From positions 1-64,000 of the forward strand of contig CAZSSB010000006.1 in NCBI GenBank assembly GCA_964609245.1: a stretch of 64,000 nucleotides of DNA, read 5' to 3'. The translations under genes and the position numbers were made by a program. The notes beneath the pieces are model-generated. The model searched no databases. It worked only from the letters and a program-made list of their open reading frames with translations, and was not told where the DNA came from. Positions 35,112-43,128 of this stretch are shown piece after piece; position 1 is the stretch's first letter; each line of letters starts with the position of its first letter. The DNA is from JAFGCY01 sp964609245 (GTDB taxonomy: Bacteria > 4484-113 > JAFGCY01).

Positions 35112-35327
35112 CTACCTGCGCAGCGGTCCCGGCCTGCCGAGCTCATCCTTCGGCGGCTCGCCCCTGAGCATCTTCTCCAGGCGTGAAGAGGAGGTCCTGT
35201 GTTCGACAACGGCGGACTTCGGGCTTTCCAGTTCCAGCACGAAATCACAGCCGGGGCACTCATACATCCCCAGGCGGAAGACCAGCTGCTCCTGGCAGTG
35301 CGGACAAATGTATGTCTCTTCAGGCAT
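35112..35327 (-). CDS. Short soluble zinc-ribbon protein (member A of the array)
   Basis: The 71-residue protein has the same ribbon as the five genes downstream (CPHCQEQLVFR then ECPGCDF, CX2CX12CX2C) but no membrane segment. The tail is charged and ends RRGEPPKDELGRP-like. The ATG at 35327 has GGAGGG six bases upstream, which favours it over an ATG at 35375. As first gene of the array it might be a free adaptor that shares partners with the membrane forms, or a truncated paralogue. Confidence 0.68.
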   Translation of the reverse strand: MPEETYICPHCQEQLVFRLGMYECPGCDFVLELESPKSAVVEHRTSSSRLEKMLRGEPPKDELGRPGPLRR

Positions 35328-35593
35328 CTTGCCCTCCGGCTCTCTGGAGCCATGCCGACGACAACAAAGCGACACTTGTGGGGAATCCGCATGAGCACTG
35401 GCAGCGCAACCGCAAGTCGTTCAGATCAACAACACGTACCGGATCAGTAATCCCTACACATAAGTGTACCGCGATTGAGCCGGCTCTGCAGGAAATCGCG
35501 CCAATTTCACGATTTCTTACCGGGAGCGCCGGCCGCCTGCCTTACAGGCCATGTGTTAATCTGAGACTGGATATCGATTCGAGGGAGCTAGGC

Positions 35594-36403
35594 ATGAGTG
35601 ACAACCCCAATCCTGTCGACCGGCCGCTTACCATCGCCGGCCGCCAGTTCAAGAGCCGCCTGATCATGGGCACCGGCAAGTGGCCGGACAACGAGACGAT
35701 GGTCAAGGCCTGCGAGGCCGGCGGCACCGAGATGGTGACCGTGGCCATCCGCCGCATCGACTTGAGCCCCGAGCGGCCGGAGAAGAACTTCATCGACTAT
35801 CTGAAGCCCGCGGGCTTCGACCTGCTGCCCAACAGCGCGGGCTGTTTCAACGCCGAGGAAGTAGTGCGCACCGCGCGCCTGGCCAGGGAGGCCACCGGAA
35901 CCAACTGGTTCAAGATCGAGGTGATCGGCGACAAGAAGACGCTGCTGCCCGATGTGCACGGCACCATCGAGGCGGTTAAGATCCTCAAGGCCGAGGACTT
36001 CGTCTGCCTCTGCTACATCCCCCAGGACATCGTGGCGGCGATCCGCCTGTTCGAGCTGGGTGCCGACGCGATCATGCCGCTGGGCAGCCCGATCGGCTCG
36101 GGCCAGGGCCTGCCGGATTTCGCCGGGCTGAAGTTCATCGTCGAGGAGCTTTCCGGCAAGGTGCCGATCGTGGTCGACGCCGGCATCGGCGCGCCCAGTG
36201 ACGCCGCGCTGGCGATGGAGCTTGGCGCCGACGCGTGCCTGATCAACACCTCGATCGCCCAGGCTGCCGATCCGGTGGCGATGGCGCGGGCGATGAAGCT
36301 GGGCATCGAGGCGGGCCGGGCCGCATACCTGGCCGGCCGCATCCCGAAGAAAGCCTACGCCAGCGCCAGCACAACGATGGAGGGCATGGTCGGCAGCCAG
36401 TAG
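35594..36403 (+). CDS. thiG: Thiazole synthase
   Basis: The 269-residue TIM barrel makes the thiazole phosphate of thiamine from deoxyxylulose phosphate, dehydroglycine and the ThiS thiocarboxylate. Landmarks are LIMGTGKWPDNETM, TVAIRRIDL, LLPNSAGCFNAEEVVRTARL and the Schiff-base lysine in NWFKIEVIGDKKTLLPD. Further on are IMPLGSPIGSGQGL and VVDAGIGAPSDAALAMELG. GAGGGAG precedes the ATG. No thiS, thiH, thiO or thiF is nearby, and I see no TPP riboswitch in the 218 nt upstream. It is divergent from the zinc-ribbon array. Confidence 0.95.
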   Translation: MSDNPNPVDRPLTIAGRQFKSRLIMGTGKWPDNETMVKACEAGGTEMVTVAIRRIDLSPERPEKNFIDYLKPAGFDLLPNSAGCFNAEEVVRTARLAREATGTNWFKIEVIGDKKTLLPDVHGTIEAVKILKAEDFVCLCYIPQDIVAAIRLFELGADAIMPLGSPIGSGQGLPDFAGLKFIVEELSGKVPIVVDAGIGAPSDAALAMELGADACLINTSIAQAADPVAMARAMKLGIEAGRAAYLAGRIPKKAYASASTTMEGMVGSQ

Positions 36404-36477
36404 CTGTCCCACTCGCTTTTCACGAATTTTCACAGCATCTGCACGCTGCGACCACACGGACAGGGCATCATCCGTGC

Positions 36478-37755
36478 GTGAATGACGCGCATAGCCAGGT
36501 GCTTTCGTCAACACGCCTCGAAACCTCGTCTCGCCACATCCCGCCCAATCGCGACCCGCTGCTGCTGGCGCTGGCGGCGCGGATCATCTGCCCGCTGTGG
36601 CTTAGGCAAAGAGGCCAGGTTCATTCTGTTCATCTGTCGCCGGAGGCCGAGCAACTGCTGCTGACCCTCAGGCAGGACCGCGTGATGGTGTGCAGCAATC
36701 ATCCCAGCTACGAGGCGCCGATCTGGTTCGCCGTCGGCGCGCGGCTGGGCATCCCGCTGTGCTTCATGGCCAACCGCGAGTTCTTCGACCGGCCGGTCGA
36801 AGGCTGGCTCATCCGCCGCGTGGGCGCCTATTCGGTGGCCCGCGGGCAGCGTGACCGCGAGGCGGCTGAGTCCACGATCCGGCTGCTGACGAACGGGGGC
36901 AACTGGGTGGTGATGTTCCCCGAGGGCGAGAATCACCACATGCACTCGGTGGTGGCACCGTTCCTGCCGGGCGCGGCGCGGCTCGGGCTGCAAGCGCTGG
37001 CCCGGCTTGATGCGGCATCCGAGCCCGTCTACCTGCTGCCGGTGGCGGCCAGGTATTACTACACTACCGATATGCGTGCCCGAATGCGGACGGCACTGAG
37101 CGGGCTTGAGCGCGAGCTGGATATGGCACCCGTTGCGGGCTGGCAGGCCCGGCTGCTCAGGATCGCCGACCGCGTGATCAGCGCCAGCGAATCGCACTAC
37201 CGGCTGACACCGCTCGCTGAGGACAACCTCAGGACCAGGCTGGTCCGGTTGCGCGAGCAGATCCTCACTCATGCGGTAGTCTGTCTCGGCATCCAGCCAG
37301 CGTCCAACGGCAAGCCGCTGCTGGCCCGGATTCGCCGCCTGCTGACCGAAGCTGACATAAGCCTGGCGGAGCGCCGCGAGTCGCGGTCTGCCTGGCAGCG
37401 CCGCGTCAGTCTCCAGCGCAGCCGGCAGGTCAAGGGAGTTCGCAGCCATCTGAAGTGGCTCCTCGCCTGGTACGCGGTCGATGACATGCTGGAGGTGCCG
37501 CCGCAGTCGGTCGAGGACTTCATGGATGTCGTCGAACGGCTCGAGCGCGGCGTCTATGGCAGGTCGCGATACTGGGCTCGCCGCGCCGTTGAACTCCAGG
37601 TCGGCAGGCCGATCGACCTCAGGTTGTGGCTTGACACCTACCACACGGCACCGGTCCATGCGATCGATGCAGTGACCTGGGAGCTGGAAAACGCGGTGCG
37701 CGGCCTGCTCACGGCCAGCGCGCATTTGATGACACCTCTGCCGGAGCAGCGCTAG
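36478..37755 (+). CDS. PlsC-like acyltransferase, paralogue 1
   Basis: The 425-residue protein has acyltransferase blocks in order: SNHPSYEAP around His75, RRVGAYSVARGQRD (GxxxxxRG block), and VVMFPEGENHHMH (FPEG). PFLPGAARLGL follows. The first block has His-X3-Glu where the family has His-X4-Asp. The C-terminal 200 residues are helical and shared with the paralogue at 39192. It would acylate a glycerol phosphate, sugar or carotenoid-type lipid. The start is GTG 36478, six bases after CATCAT; this is the weakest point. It converges on a glycosyltransferase gene 13 nt away. Confidence 0.78.
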   Translation: MNDAHSQVLSSTRLETSSRHIPPNRDPLLLALAARIICPLWLRQRGQVHSVHLSPEAEQLLLTLRQDRVMVCSNHPSYEAPIWFAVGARLGIPLCFMANREFFDRPVEGWLIRRVGAYSVARGQRDREAAESTIRLLTNGGNWVVMFPEGENHHMHSVVAPFLPGAARLGLQALARLDAASEPVYLLPVAARYYYTTDMRARMRTALSGLERELDMAPVAGWQARLLRIADRVISASESHYRLTPLAEDNLRTRLVRLREQILTHAVVCLGIQPASNGKPLLARIRRLLTEADISLAERRESRSAWQRRVSLQRSRQVKGVRSHLKWLLAWYAVDDMLEVPPQSVEDFMDVVERLERGVYGRSRYWARRAVELQVGRPIDLRLWLDTYHTAPVHAIDAVTWELENAVRGLLTASAHLMTPLPEQR

Positions 37756-37768
37756 ACGTCGGCTGCCG

Positions 37769-39016
37769 TCAGCGCTGGGCGGCGCCGGGCACGTACTTGG
37801 CCGAGCTTGCCGCACTGGATCCAGCACGATCGACGGCGGGGCGCGTGAAGTACGTGCGGCCTTTCCAGGTCACCCCTCGTCCCGAAGTAATGCTGTACCA
37901 GGACAGCAGAACGACCCAGAGCATCCCAATGATGCCCAAGGGATGAAGCAGGGCGATCCAGGCCGGCATCCGATACGCCATGGACAGCAGCGTACGCGCC
38001 AGCAGCACATTGCCCATGGCGATCCACAGCAGCGTGCCGTCGGCGGGATAAGTTGTGAGCAGGCTCAGCGGGGCCAGTAGGAAGGGACTGACGAAGGCGA
38101 TGATCTGAATCGCAATGAACGCCCAGAGGATGCCGGGGCCGCGGAACACCTTGGCGGCATTCTTCTGGAAGCCCCTGACGACTTCTTCGCGGCTGCGATA
38201 CATCCGTACGCTGACGACATCCTGGCCGTCGAGCGTCACGCTGCGTTCGCCGCACCGCCGCCAGGCACGGGCAAAGGCGTGGTCCTCCAGCAGGCCGTAG
38301 GCGCAGCACTGGTGGCCGCCCACCGCCTCGTAGGCGCGACGATGCATCAACATGCAGGCCCCGCTGGCAACGATCATCCGGTCATCCTTGGGCCGCCGGA
38401 AGCTCAGCGGCCACAGGAATGTGGTCAGCGTCGCGAAGTTGAGCATCGGCACACCCACGAACTCCCAGAAGCTGGCCATCTCGAAACGGGGCCAGCAGGA
38501 GACATAGGTTGCGTCGTGCTCGGCGGCGGCGTCCAGGATCGCGTTGACGGCGCCGGGCGCCAGCACGACGTCGGCATCCAGGAACAGCATCCAGCGGCTG
38601 CACGCCTCGTCCGCCAGCTGCTTGCCGGCCCAAGTCTTGCCAAACCAGCCGGCCGGACGCCGGCGGCCCGAGATCAGCCTGATGCGCGGATCGCGCCGGG
38701 TGTACTCCTGAACCACCTCGGCGGTACCATCGCTGCTCTGATCGTCCAGCACAAGAATCTCGACCACTTCAGCGCCCTGCTGCATGAGGCTGTCCAGCAC
38801 TGCCGGCAGGTTGCGCTCCTCATCGCGCGCCGGAATCAGCACGCTGACCGGTGCGATGATTGCGCCGTGCGCGCCGATGGTGTGCTGGCCGAACCGCCCG
38901 GTGGGCCTGAGGTGATGTCTGAGGACTTTCACGCGGGGCCAGCAGCAGATGTTGATGACTGCCCACACTACGGCCAGTCCCGTCAGTCCAGTCAGTATGA
39001 TGCCGGCCGCTTCCAT
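37769..39016 (-). CDS. Membrane glycosyltransferase family 2 (HpnB/CrtQ-like)
   Basis: The product has 415 residues. One N-terminal TM (about 5-25) precedes a GT-A domain with VSVLIPARDEERNL, LVLDDQSSDGT, the metal site LFLDADVVLAPG and the acidic LLEDHAFARAWRR. Three TMs follow from about residue 300. The arrangement matches hopene-associated HpnB and carotenoid CrtQ-type glycosyltransferases. It lies between two paralogous acyltransferase genes, which recalls glycosylation plus acylation of a polyterpene or other lipid. AAGGAGG before the ATG is strong. The acceptor is not identified; no hopanoid or carotenoid synthase gene is in the window. Confidence 0.82.
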   Translation of the reverse strand: MEAAGIILTGLTGLAVVWAVINICCWPRVKVLRHHLRPTGRFGQHTIGAHGAIIAPVSVLIPARDEERNLPAVLDSLMQQGAEVVEILVLDDQSSDGTAEVVQEYTRRDPRIRLISGRRRPAGWFGKTWAGKQLADEACSRWMLFLDADVVLAPGAVNAILDAAAEHDATYVSCWPRFEMASFWEFVGVPMLNFATLTTFLWPLSFRRPKDDRMIVASGACMLMHRRAYEAVGGHQCCAYGLLEDHAFARAWRRCGERSVTLDGQDVVSVRMYRSREEVVRGFQKNAAKVFRGPGILWAFIAIQIIAFVSPFLLAPLSLLTTYPADGTLLWIAMGNVLLARTLLSMAYRMPAWIALLHPLGIIGMLWVVLLSWYSITSGRGVTWKGRTYFTRPAVDRAGSSAASSAKYVPGAAQR

Positions 39017-39180
39017 CGCAATCCCTCCTTATTGCTCTGTGCTGCTCCGGTTATCAACAGGCAGCTTCGACGGCGGTAAGTCACCATCGCGAAGCCGCCG
39101 CCAATGATAGGGATCAACGCGCAGACGCGGTGAAGCAGCCATGAAGATCCGTAGAGCCCACCGCCGGTTCGCTCCTGAGT

Positions 39181-39186
39181 TAGAAT
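39181..39186 (+). promoter_or_regulatory. TAGAAT -10-like box
   Basis: TAGAAT precedes ATG 39192 by 5 nt and the next codon, GTG 39195, by 8 nt. Either could be the leaderless start. Confidence 0.45.
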
Positions 39187-39191
39187 GCTCC

Positions 39192-40469
39192 ATGGTGCGC
39201 GGCCTGTTATATCGGCGCAAGCGGGCTGCCCGGAAGTACCGCTTTCACCCGCCGCGCCACGTCGCGCCCTGCATGACCTTCGCCCGCTGGCTGGCGCCGC
39301 GCTACAGCCGCTGGGTGCTGGGCGTCACCAGGGTCACCGTCTCGCCGGCCGACGCCGCGCGGCTCAGGCAGCTCAGGCGCGAGCGCGTGGTGCTGACGCC
39401 GAATCACCCCACCCAGGACCCGGCCGTGCTGTTCCACTTCAGCACCATGCTGGGGATGCAGTTCTACTGGCTGGCGGCGCGCGAGGTGTTCGAGACCACC
39501 TTCCAGGGCTGGCTGGTCTCGCGCGTCGGCGCCTACTCCGTGGACCGCGGCACCCGCGACAGCGACGCCGTCCACATGACGCGCCAGCTGCTCACCGAGG
39601 GTCGGCACTGGCTGGTGCTGTTCCCCGAGGGCGTCAACCACTTCCTGCACGACGTGGTGATGCCGTTTCTGCCCGGTGCCGCGCGGATCGGCCTGGGCGC
39701 GCTGGATGATCTCGCCGCGCGGGGCGGCGAGCTGCCGCCGCTCTATACCGTGCCGCTGGCCCTGCGCTATCACTACACTGCCGACATGCGGCCCAAGATG
39801 GACGCCGCGCTGAGGCGGCTGGAGCGCAAGCTGCGGCTCGACGGCGCCGGCGGCAATGACTGGCACGGGCGGATGGACGCCATCGCCGACCGGATCCTGG
39901 ACGCCAACGAGGAGTTTTTCGGCGTGATGCCCCAGCCCGACGAGAGCCTGCCCCAGCGGCTCGGCCGCCTGCGCGAGGTGGTGCTCAGCCGCGTCGCCGC
40001 CGGCCTGGGCCTCGAGCTGCCGCCGCCGGACAAACCGCTGAGAAACCGCGTGCGGCGGCTGCTCAACGAGACCAGCCGGATTCTGCAGGAGCAGCCGCGC
40101 GGGGGCAGCGACTACCGCCGCGAGCTGCAGGAGCGGCGCCGCCGGCGCGCCGAGCAGCTGCGCAAAGAGCTGCGCCGCGTCACGGAGTTCGTGGCCTTCT
40201 CCGATGAGTACAACGACGTGGCCCCCACCGTCGAGAACTACTTCGACGTGCTGGGGCGCATCGAGCGCGAGGTCTTTGGCCGCTGGCGCTGCTGGGGCCC
40301 GCGGGAAGTGGTGATCCGCGTCGGCGAGCCGCTGGACCTGCGCGAGCGCTACAGCGAGTACCAGGCGGCGCCCGATGAGGCCAGCGAGGCCGCCACGCTG
40401 GAGCTGGAGCGCCGCGTCCGCCACCTGCTCAGGGAGACGGAGCAGCTGATGAGCCCGATGCCGGACTAG
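39192..40469 (+). CDS. PlsC-like acyltransferase, paralogue 2
   Basis: The 425-residue protein is the same length as paralogue 1 and runs parallel to it. Blocks are PNHPTQDPAV around His72, SRVGAYSVDRGTRD, LVLFPEGVNHFLHD and MPFLPGAARIGL. The C-terminal half is very basic and helical (ERRRRRAEQLRKEL). It has His-X3-Asp, one residue shorter than the family's His-X4-Asp. It is divergent from the glycosyltransferase gene and probably acts on the same lipid. The exact start may be ATG 39192 or GTG 39195; an ATG at 39141 precedes the -10-like box and is unlikely. Confidence 0.8.
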   Translation: MVRGLLYRRKRAARKYRFHPPRHVAPCMTFARWLAPRYSRWVLGVTRVTVSPADAARLRQLRRERVVLTPNHPTQDPAVLFHFSTMLGMQFYWLAAREVFETTFQGWLVSRVGAYSVDRGTRDSDAVHMTRQLLTEGRHWLVLFPEGVNHFLHDVVMPFLPGAARIGLGALDDLAARGGELPPLYTVPLALRYHYTADMRPKMDAALRRLERKLRLDGAGGNDWHGRMDAIADRILDANEEFFGVMPQPDESLPQRLGRLREVVLSRVAAGLGLELPPPDKPLRNRVRRLLNETSRILQEQPRGGSDYRRELQERRRRRAEQLRKELRRVTEFVAFSDEYNDVAPTVENYFDVLGRIEREVFGRWRCWGPREVVIRVGEPLDLRERYSEYQAAPDEASEAATLELERRVRHLLRETEQLMSPMPD

Positions 40470-40551
40470 CGCGCGCGGTTGGTACAATCGTCGGCGTAAG
40501 ACTACCGGCCCGGCGGCGGCGACCGGCGGGCCGGTGCGCAATGGAGGCACC

Positions 40552-41049
40552 ATGAAGGCGGACAAGAGCATTGAGCTGCTCAGCAAATGCGTGGGCGACG
40601 AGCTGCAGGCCATTCACCAGTACATGTACTGGCACTTCCACCTGGACGACCAGGGCTTCGACCCGCTGGCGGCGCTGTTCAGGCGCGTGGCGATCGAGGA
40701 GATGGGCCATCTGGAGATGATCGCCGAGCGGATTCTGTTCCTCAAGGGCGACGTGGACATGGTGCCCAGCGGCCCGATCGAGCAGATCCAGGACGCTGAG
40801 GAGATCCTCAAGATGGCGATCGCGATGGAGCTGGCGGCCGTCGAGGCCTACAACCAGTACGCCCAGGAGTGCGCGGCCAACGCCGACTCGGCCAGCAAGC
40901 AGATGTTCGAGGGGCTGGTCACGGACGAGGAAGGCCACTACGACGAGTTCGACAAGCAGCTGGACAACGTCAAGCGCTTCGGCCCCAGCTATCTGGCGCT
41001 GCAGTCGTTCAACGCGGGCCTGGGCCAGGGCGGCGGCGCCGCGGAGTAG
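40552..41049 (+). CDS. bfr: Bacterioferritin
   Basis: This 165-residue four-helix ferritin stores iron as a ferric core. The ferroxidase ligands are visible in order: ELQAIHQY (Glu), IEEMGHLEM (Glu, His), MELAAVEAY (Glu) and TDEEGHYDEF (Glu, His). The Met in EEMGH stands where bacterioferritins bind haem between subunits. ERILFLKGDV is the family's usual ERILFLEG. The Gly-rich C-terminal tail is unusual. GGAGG precedes the ATG by 6 nt, and TACAAT lies about 60 nt upstream. Confidence 0.9.
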   Translation: MKADKSIELLSKCVGDELQAIHQYMYWHFHLDDQGFDPLAALFRRVAIEEMGHLEMIAERILFLKGDVDMVPSGPIEQIQDAEEILKMAIAMELAAVEAYNQYAQECAANADSASKQMFEGLVTDEEGHYDEFDKQLDNVKRFGPSYLALQSFNAGLGQGGGAAE

Positions 41050-41069
41050 CCGGAAGCGCCGGCATCCCC

Positions 41070-41152
41070 GGTGGCGCAAGCGTCCCGCTTGTGATTGGTG
41101 GCGCGGGCGTCCCCGCCCACGATGTGCAGGCGCGAAGCCCCGCGCACAGGAT
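41070..41152. repeat. Tandem GC-rich hairpin repeats between convergent genes
   Basis: Two adjacent units of 27-28 bp share the frame GGTGGCGCnnGCGTCCCnGC and end near GTGATT or CACGATG. Each has its own palindrome (CAAGCGTCCCGCTTG; GCGGGCGTCCCCGC). A third, degenerate unit follows (GGCGCGAAGCCCCGCGC). They fill the space between the bfr stop and the stop of the convergent YcaQ-like gene, and may end both transcripts. Confidence 0.65.
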
Positions 41153-41158
41153 GCGCGG

Positions 41159-42277
41159 CTACCGCACCGCCACCGCCGCGCCGCTGCACCCCTGCCAGTG
41201 GGCATAGCGGTCGAACTCGCCCTCGATCAGCTTCATCTCGGCCTTGGCCAGCCTGCGCGCAGGCTCCAGCTCAACCTTGAGGATGCGCTTTCCGGAGGCG
41301 CGCCAGGTAGCGGCGACGCGGCCGCTGAGCAGCACGACGGCTTCCACCTGCGCCGCCTTGCGGTAGACCAGCTTGTAGCCCGCCGGATCGACCACCCGGC
41401 CCTTGTCGCGCCAGGCCAGCAGCAGGTTGTCGAACTTGGGCAGCAGGCTGACGGCGGGCAGCTCAGCATCGCTTCGCGCCAGTTCGCGCAGGTCTCTCCT
41501 GAGCACCAGCTGTCCGGACGGCCAGCCGTCAACTTCGACCTCGGCCAGCTCATCCGCGCAGGCGGCGAATAGCGGCCTGGCCTGGGCGGACTTCAGCCCG
41601 CTCCAGTAGGCGAAATCCTGGCGGCTGGCCGGACCGTAGGCCGCGTAGTAGCGCCGCAGCAGTTCGCAGCCGGCCTTCAGCGCCCCGGGCGGGTCCCACT
41701 TGAGCCTGGGCAGCCACAGCTCGCGGCGGGCGAACCGTGGCTGGCCGCCCTTCTGGCCGGCGAAGACCACCTCGCCCGTGAAGGCCAGCGGCCGCACGTC
41801 GAGGCCGTAGCCCGCGCCGCGCATGCCCTTGAGCTCCGGCACCCGCTCGTGCAGCTCGGCGCGCGTCAGCGGGCCATCCTCAAGCGCCGCCAGGATCTTC
41901 CGGTTGCGGCGCTCAAGCTGCCCCGCCGTCACCCCGTGGGACTTGAGATAGAGGCCCAGCCAGTAGTCGTGGCTTTCGAGGCGCAGGCCCGTCAGCAGCG
42001 GCAGGTCGCGGCTGGCCAGCGTATGCACCGTACCCCTCAGCGTCCAGACCCTCACCAGCGTCTTGTTCTTCAGCAGCGCGTCGTCCACCCAGCCGGGCGG
42101 CGTATCGCCCTGCCGCGACCAGACGGCGACCGGCACGCTGGCACTGTACTGCGACTGCACCGCGACCAGCCGGCGCACCACGTCGAGCGGCCTGAGCTGA
42201 TGGTCGATCAGCCCCTGCCGCCTCAGCGTGAACGCCCACGCCCGGGGCGGGGCTATCCTGAGCTTGGCTTCGGCCAT
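41159..42277 (-). CDS. Winged-helix DNA-binding domain protein (YcaQ/AlkX-like, HTH_42)
   Basis: The product has 372 residues. The family N-terminus is visible: AWAFTLRRQGLIDHQL, VRRLVAVQSQYSASVPVAVWSR and VWTLRGTVHTLASRDL. The middle has tandem winged helices (SRQDFAYWSGLKSAQARPLF). The end carries LLPKFDNLLLAWRDK and LSGRVAATWRA. Members include DNA glycosylases that unhook interstrand crosslinks, but their key residues (a QxQ motif in YcaQ) appear here only as AVQSQYSAS. The ATG lies 6 nt after TAGAAT on the minus strand. DNA repair is a fair guess, not shown. Confidence 0.78.
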   Translation of the reverse strand: MAEAKLRIAPPRAWAFTLRRQGLIDHQLRPLDVVRRLVAVQSQYSASVPVAVWSRQGDTPPGWVDDALLKNKTLVRVWTLRGTVHTLASRDLPLLTGLRLESHDYWLGLYLKSHGVTAGQLERRNRKILAALEDGPLTRAELHERVPELKGMRGAGYGLDVRPLAFTGEVVFAGQKGGQPRFARRELWLPRLKWDPPGALKAGCELLRRYYAAYGPASRQDFAYWSGLKSAQARPLFAACADELAEVEVDGWPSGQLVLRRDLRELARSDAELPAVSLLPKFDNLLLAWRDKGRVVDPAGYKLVYRKAAQVEAVVLLSGRVAATWRASGKRILKVELEPARRLAKAEMKLIEGEFDRYAHWQGCSGAAVAVR

Positions 42278-42283
42278 CGGGCT

Positions 42284-42289
42284 ATTCTA
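42284..42289 (-). promoter_or_regulatory. TAGAAT -10-like box (minus strand)
   Basis: TAGAAT (42289 to 42284) precedes the ATG at 42277 by 6 nt. Confidence 0.5.
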
Positions 42290-42328
42290 GGCGGTGCTAC
42301 GTCTTGGGGCATGAAGCCATCTCGACCT

Positions 42329-42363
42329 GTAGGGGCGATCCCGCCGTTGGCGGGATGTCGCCC
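42329..42363. repeat. Hairpin repeat opening with GTAGGGGCGA
   Basis: GTAGGGGCGATCCCGCC is followed by a short loop and its near-complement GGCGGGATGTCGCCC. It shares the GTAGGGGCG-type edge with the palindrome at 19830. It lies between two same-strand genes, just after the 3' end of the membrane-protein gene. Confidence 0.6.
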
Positions 42364-42377
42364 GTCCCGGCTCTGAG

Positions 42378-42977
42378 TTACAGATTCGCGCCTGTCAACA
42401 GTCCACTGAGCACGACGAAGGCCAGACCCTCAAGTGGCTGGAACCGCATGGTATGCGCCTGCCGAATGGAGAGCAGTATCCCAAGCAGGAATACCACTGC
42501 AATCGGCAACATGCCTGGATATCCGCTCCACACTCCCAGCCCACTTAGCGGGCGATCTGCCAAATGCGAGATGATACGCGCCAATACGTTGGTGGCCAGT
42601 ACAGCGGCCCACAGAGTTATATACAGGATCGCGCCATTAATCAGGCAGCAGGCCAAAGCCTGCCGGAAGAACAACCGCGGACTTGTGAGAATGGCATCAC
42701 TCGCACGGCGATAACCCACTAGTACATGCTCATTCGCCAGGTACCAAGCCGCAGCCAGTAGGGCGGTGAGGGATCCGGATACTATGGAATGCAGGTTCGT
42801 TAGCCAGTCTGGCACGGCCATGAAACCGGTTGTCCACCAGGAAGCGGGAACCGCATGCCAGGAGGCGGTAATCAGCGCCAGATTCAAGCAGACGACCGCG
42901 GCCGCAATCAGGAGCAGGTGTTTGCGCCACCAGCGCCGCTGCGTGTGCCACCCGAGCGTATACAGCGAGTCGTACAT
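42378..42977 (-). CDS. Polytopic membrane protein, unknown function
   Basis: The 199-residue protein has five hydrophobic segments (about 20-40, 65-85, 105-130, 152-170 and 180-197). Short loops separate them, and the N-terminus is basic and Trp-rich (HTQRRWWRKH). No motif is recognised. The minus-strand start is an ATG preceded by GAAGGG, with TATGAT about 19 nt upstream, so it has a short conventional leader. GC content is lower than in the neighbours. It is divergent from the ADP-ribosylglycohydrolase gene. Confidence 0.6.
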   Translation of the reverse strand: MYDSLYTLGWHTQRRWWRKHLLLIAAAVVCLNLALITASWHAVPASWWTTGFMAVPDWLTNLHSIVSGSLTALLAAAWYLANEHVLVGYRRASDAILTSPRLFFRQALACCLINGAILYITLWAAVLATNVLARIISHLADRPLSGLGVWSGYPGMLPIAVVFLLGILLSIRQAHTMRFQPLEGLAFVVLSGLLTGANL

Positions 42978-43090
42978 GACCCTTCAGCGTTCTCATATCA
43001 TAGCTGCTACAAATGCTGTGACCAGCGATCATTGAATCCGGCGACAGGGCCGTCGCCGCTACGGCCTCAATGATATGTGCCATTACGGCC

Positions 43091-43119
43091 TTGAGATGTG
43101 AAGCTGGTTTTTGTGTTAT
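43091..43119 (+). promoter_or_regulatory. Probable promoter TTGAGA-17-TGTTAT
   Basis: TTGAGA (43091-43096), a 17-bp spacer and TGTTAT (43114-43119) precede the GTG at 43129. The predicted start of transcription leaves a leader of only a few bases. Confidence 0.45.
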
Positions 43120-43128
43120 GTTTCCCTC

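Noticed and set aside
35376..35593. Possible TPP riboswitch upstream of thiG (CTGAGA at about 35561)
   Set aside because: Only the CTGAGA hexamer matches. The downstream ACCTGATCTGGATAAT-type box and paired stems are absent.
43111..43128. TTG start for the second ADP-ribosylglycohydrolase
   Set aside because: It lies inside the predicted promoter. GTG 43129 begins just before the conserved family N-terminus.
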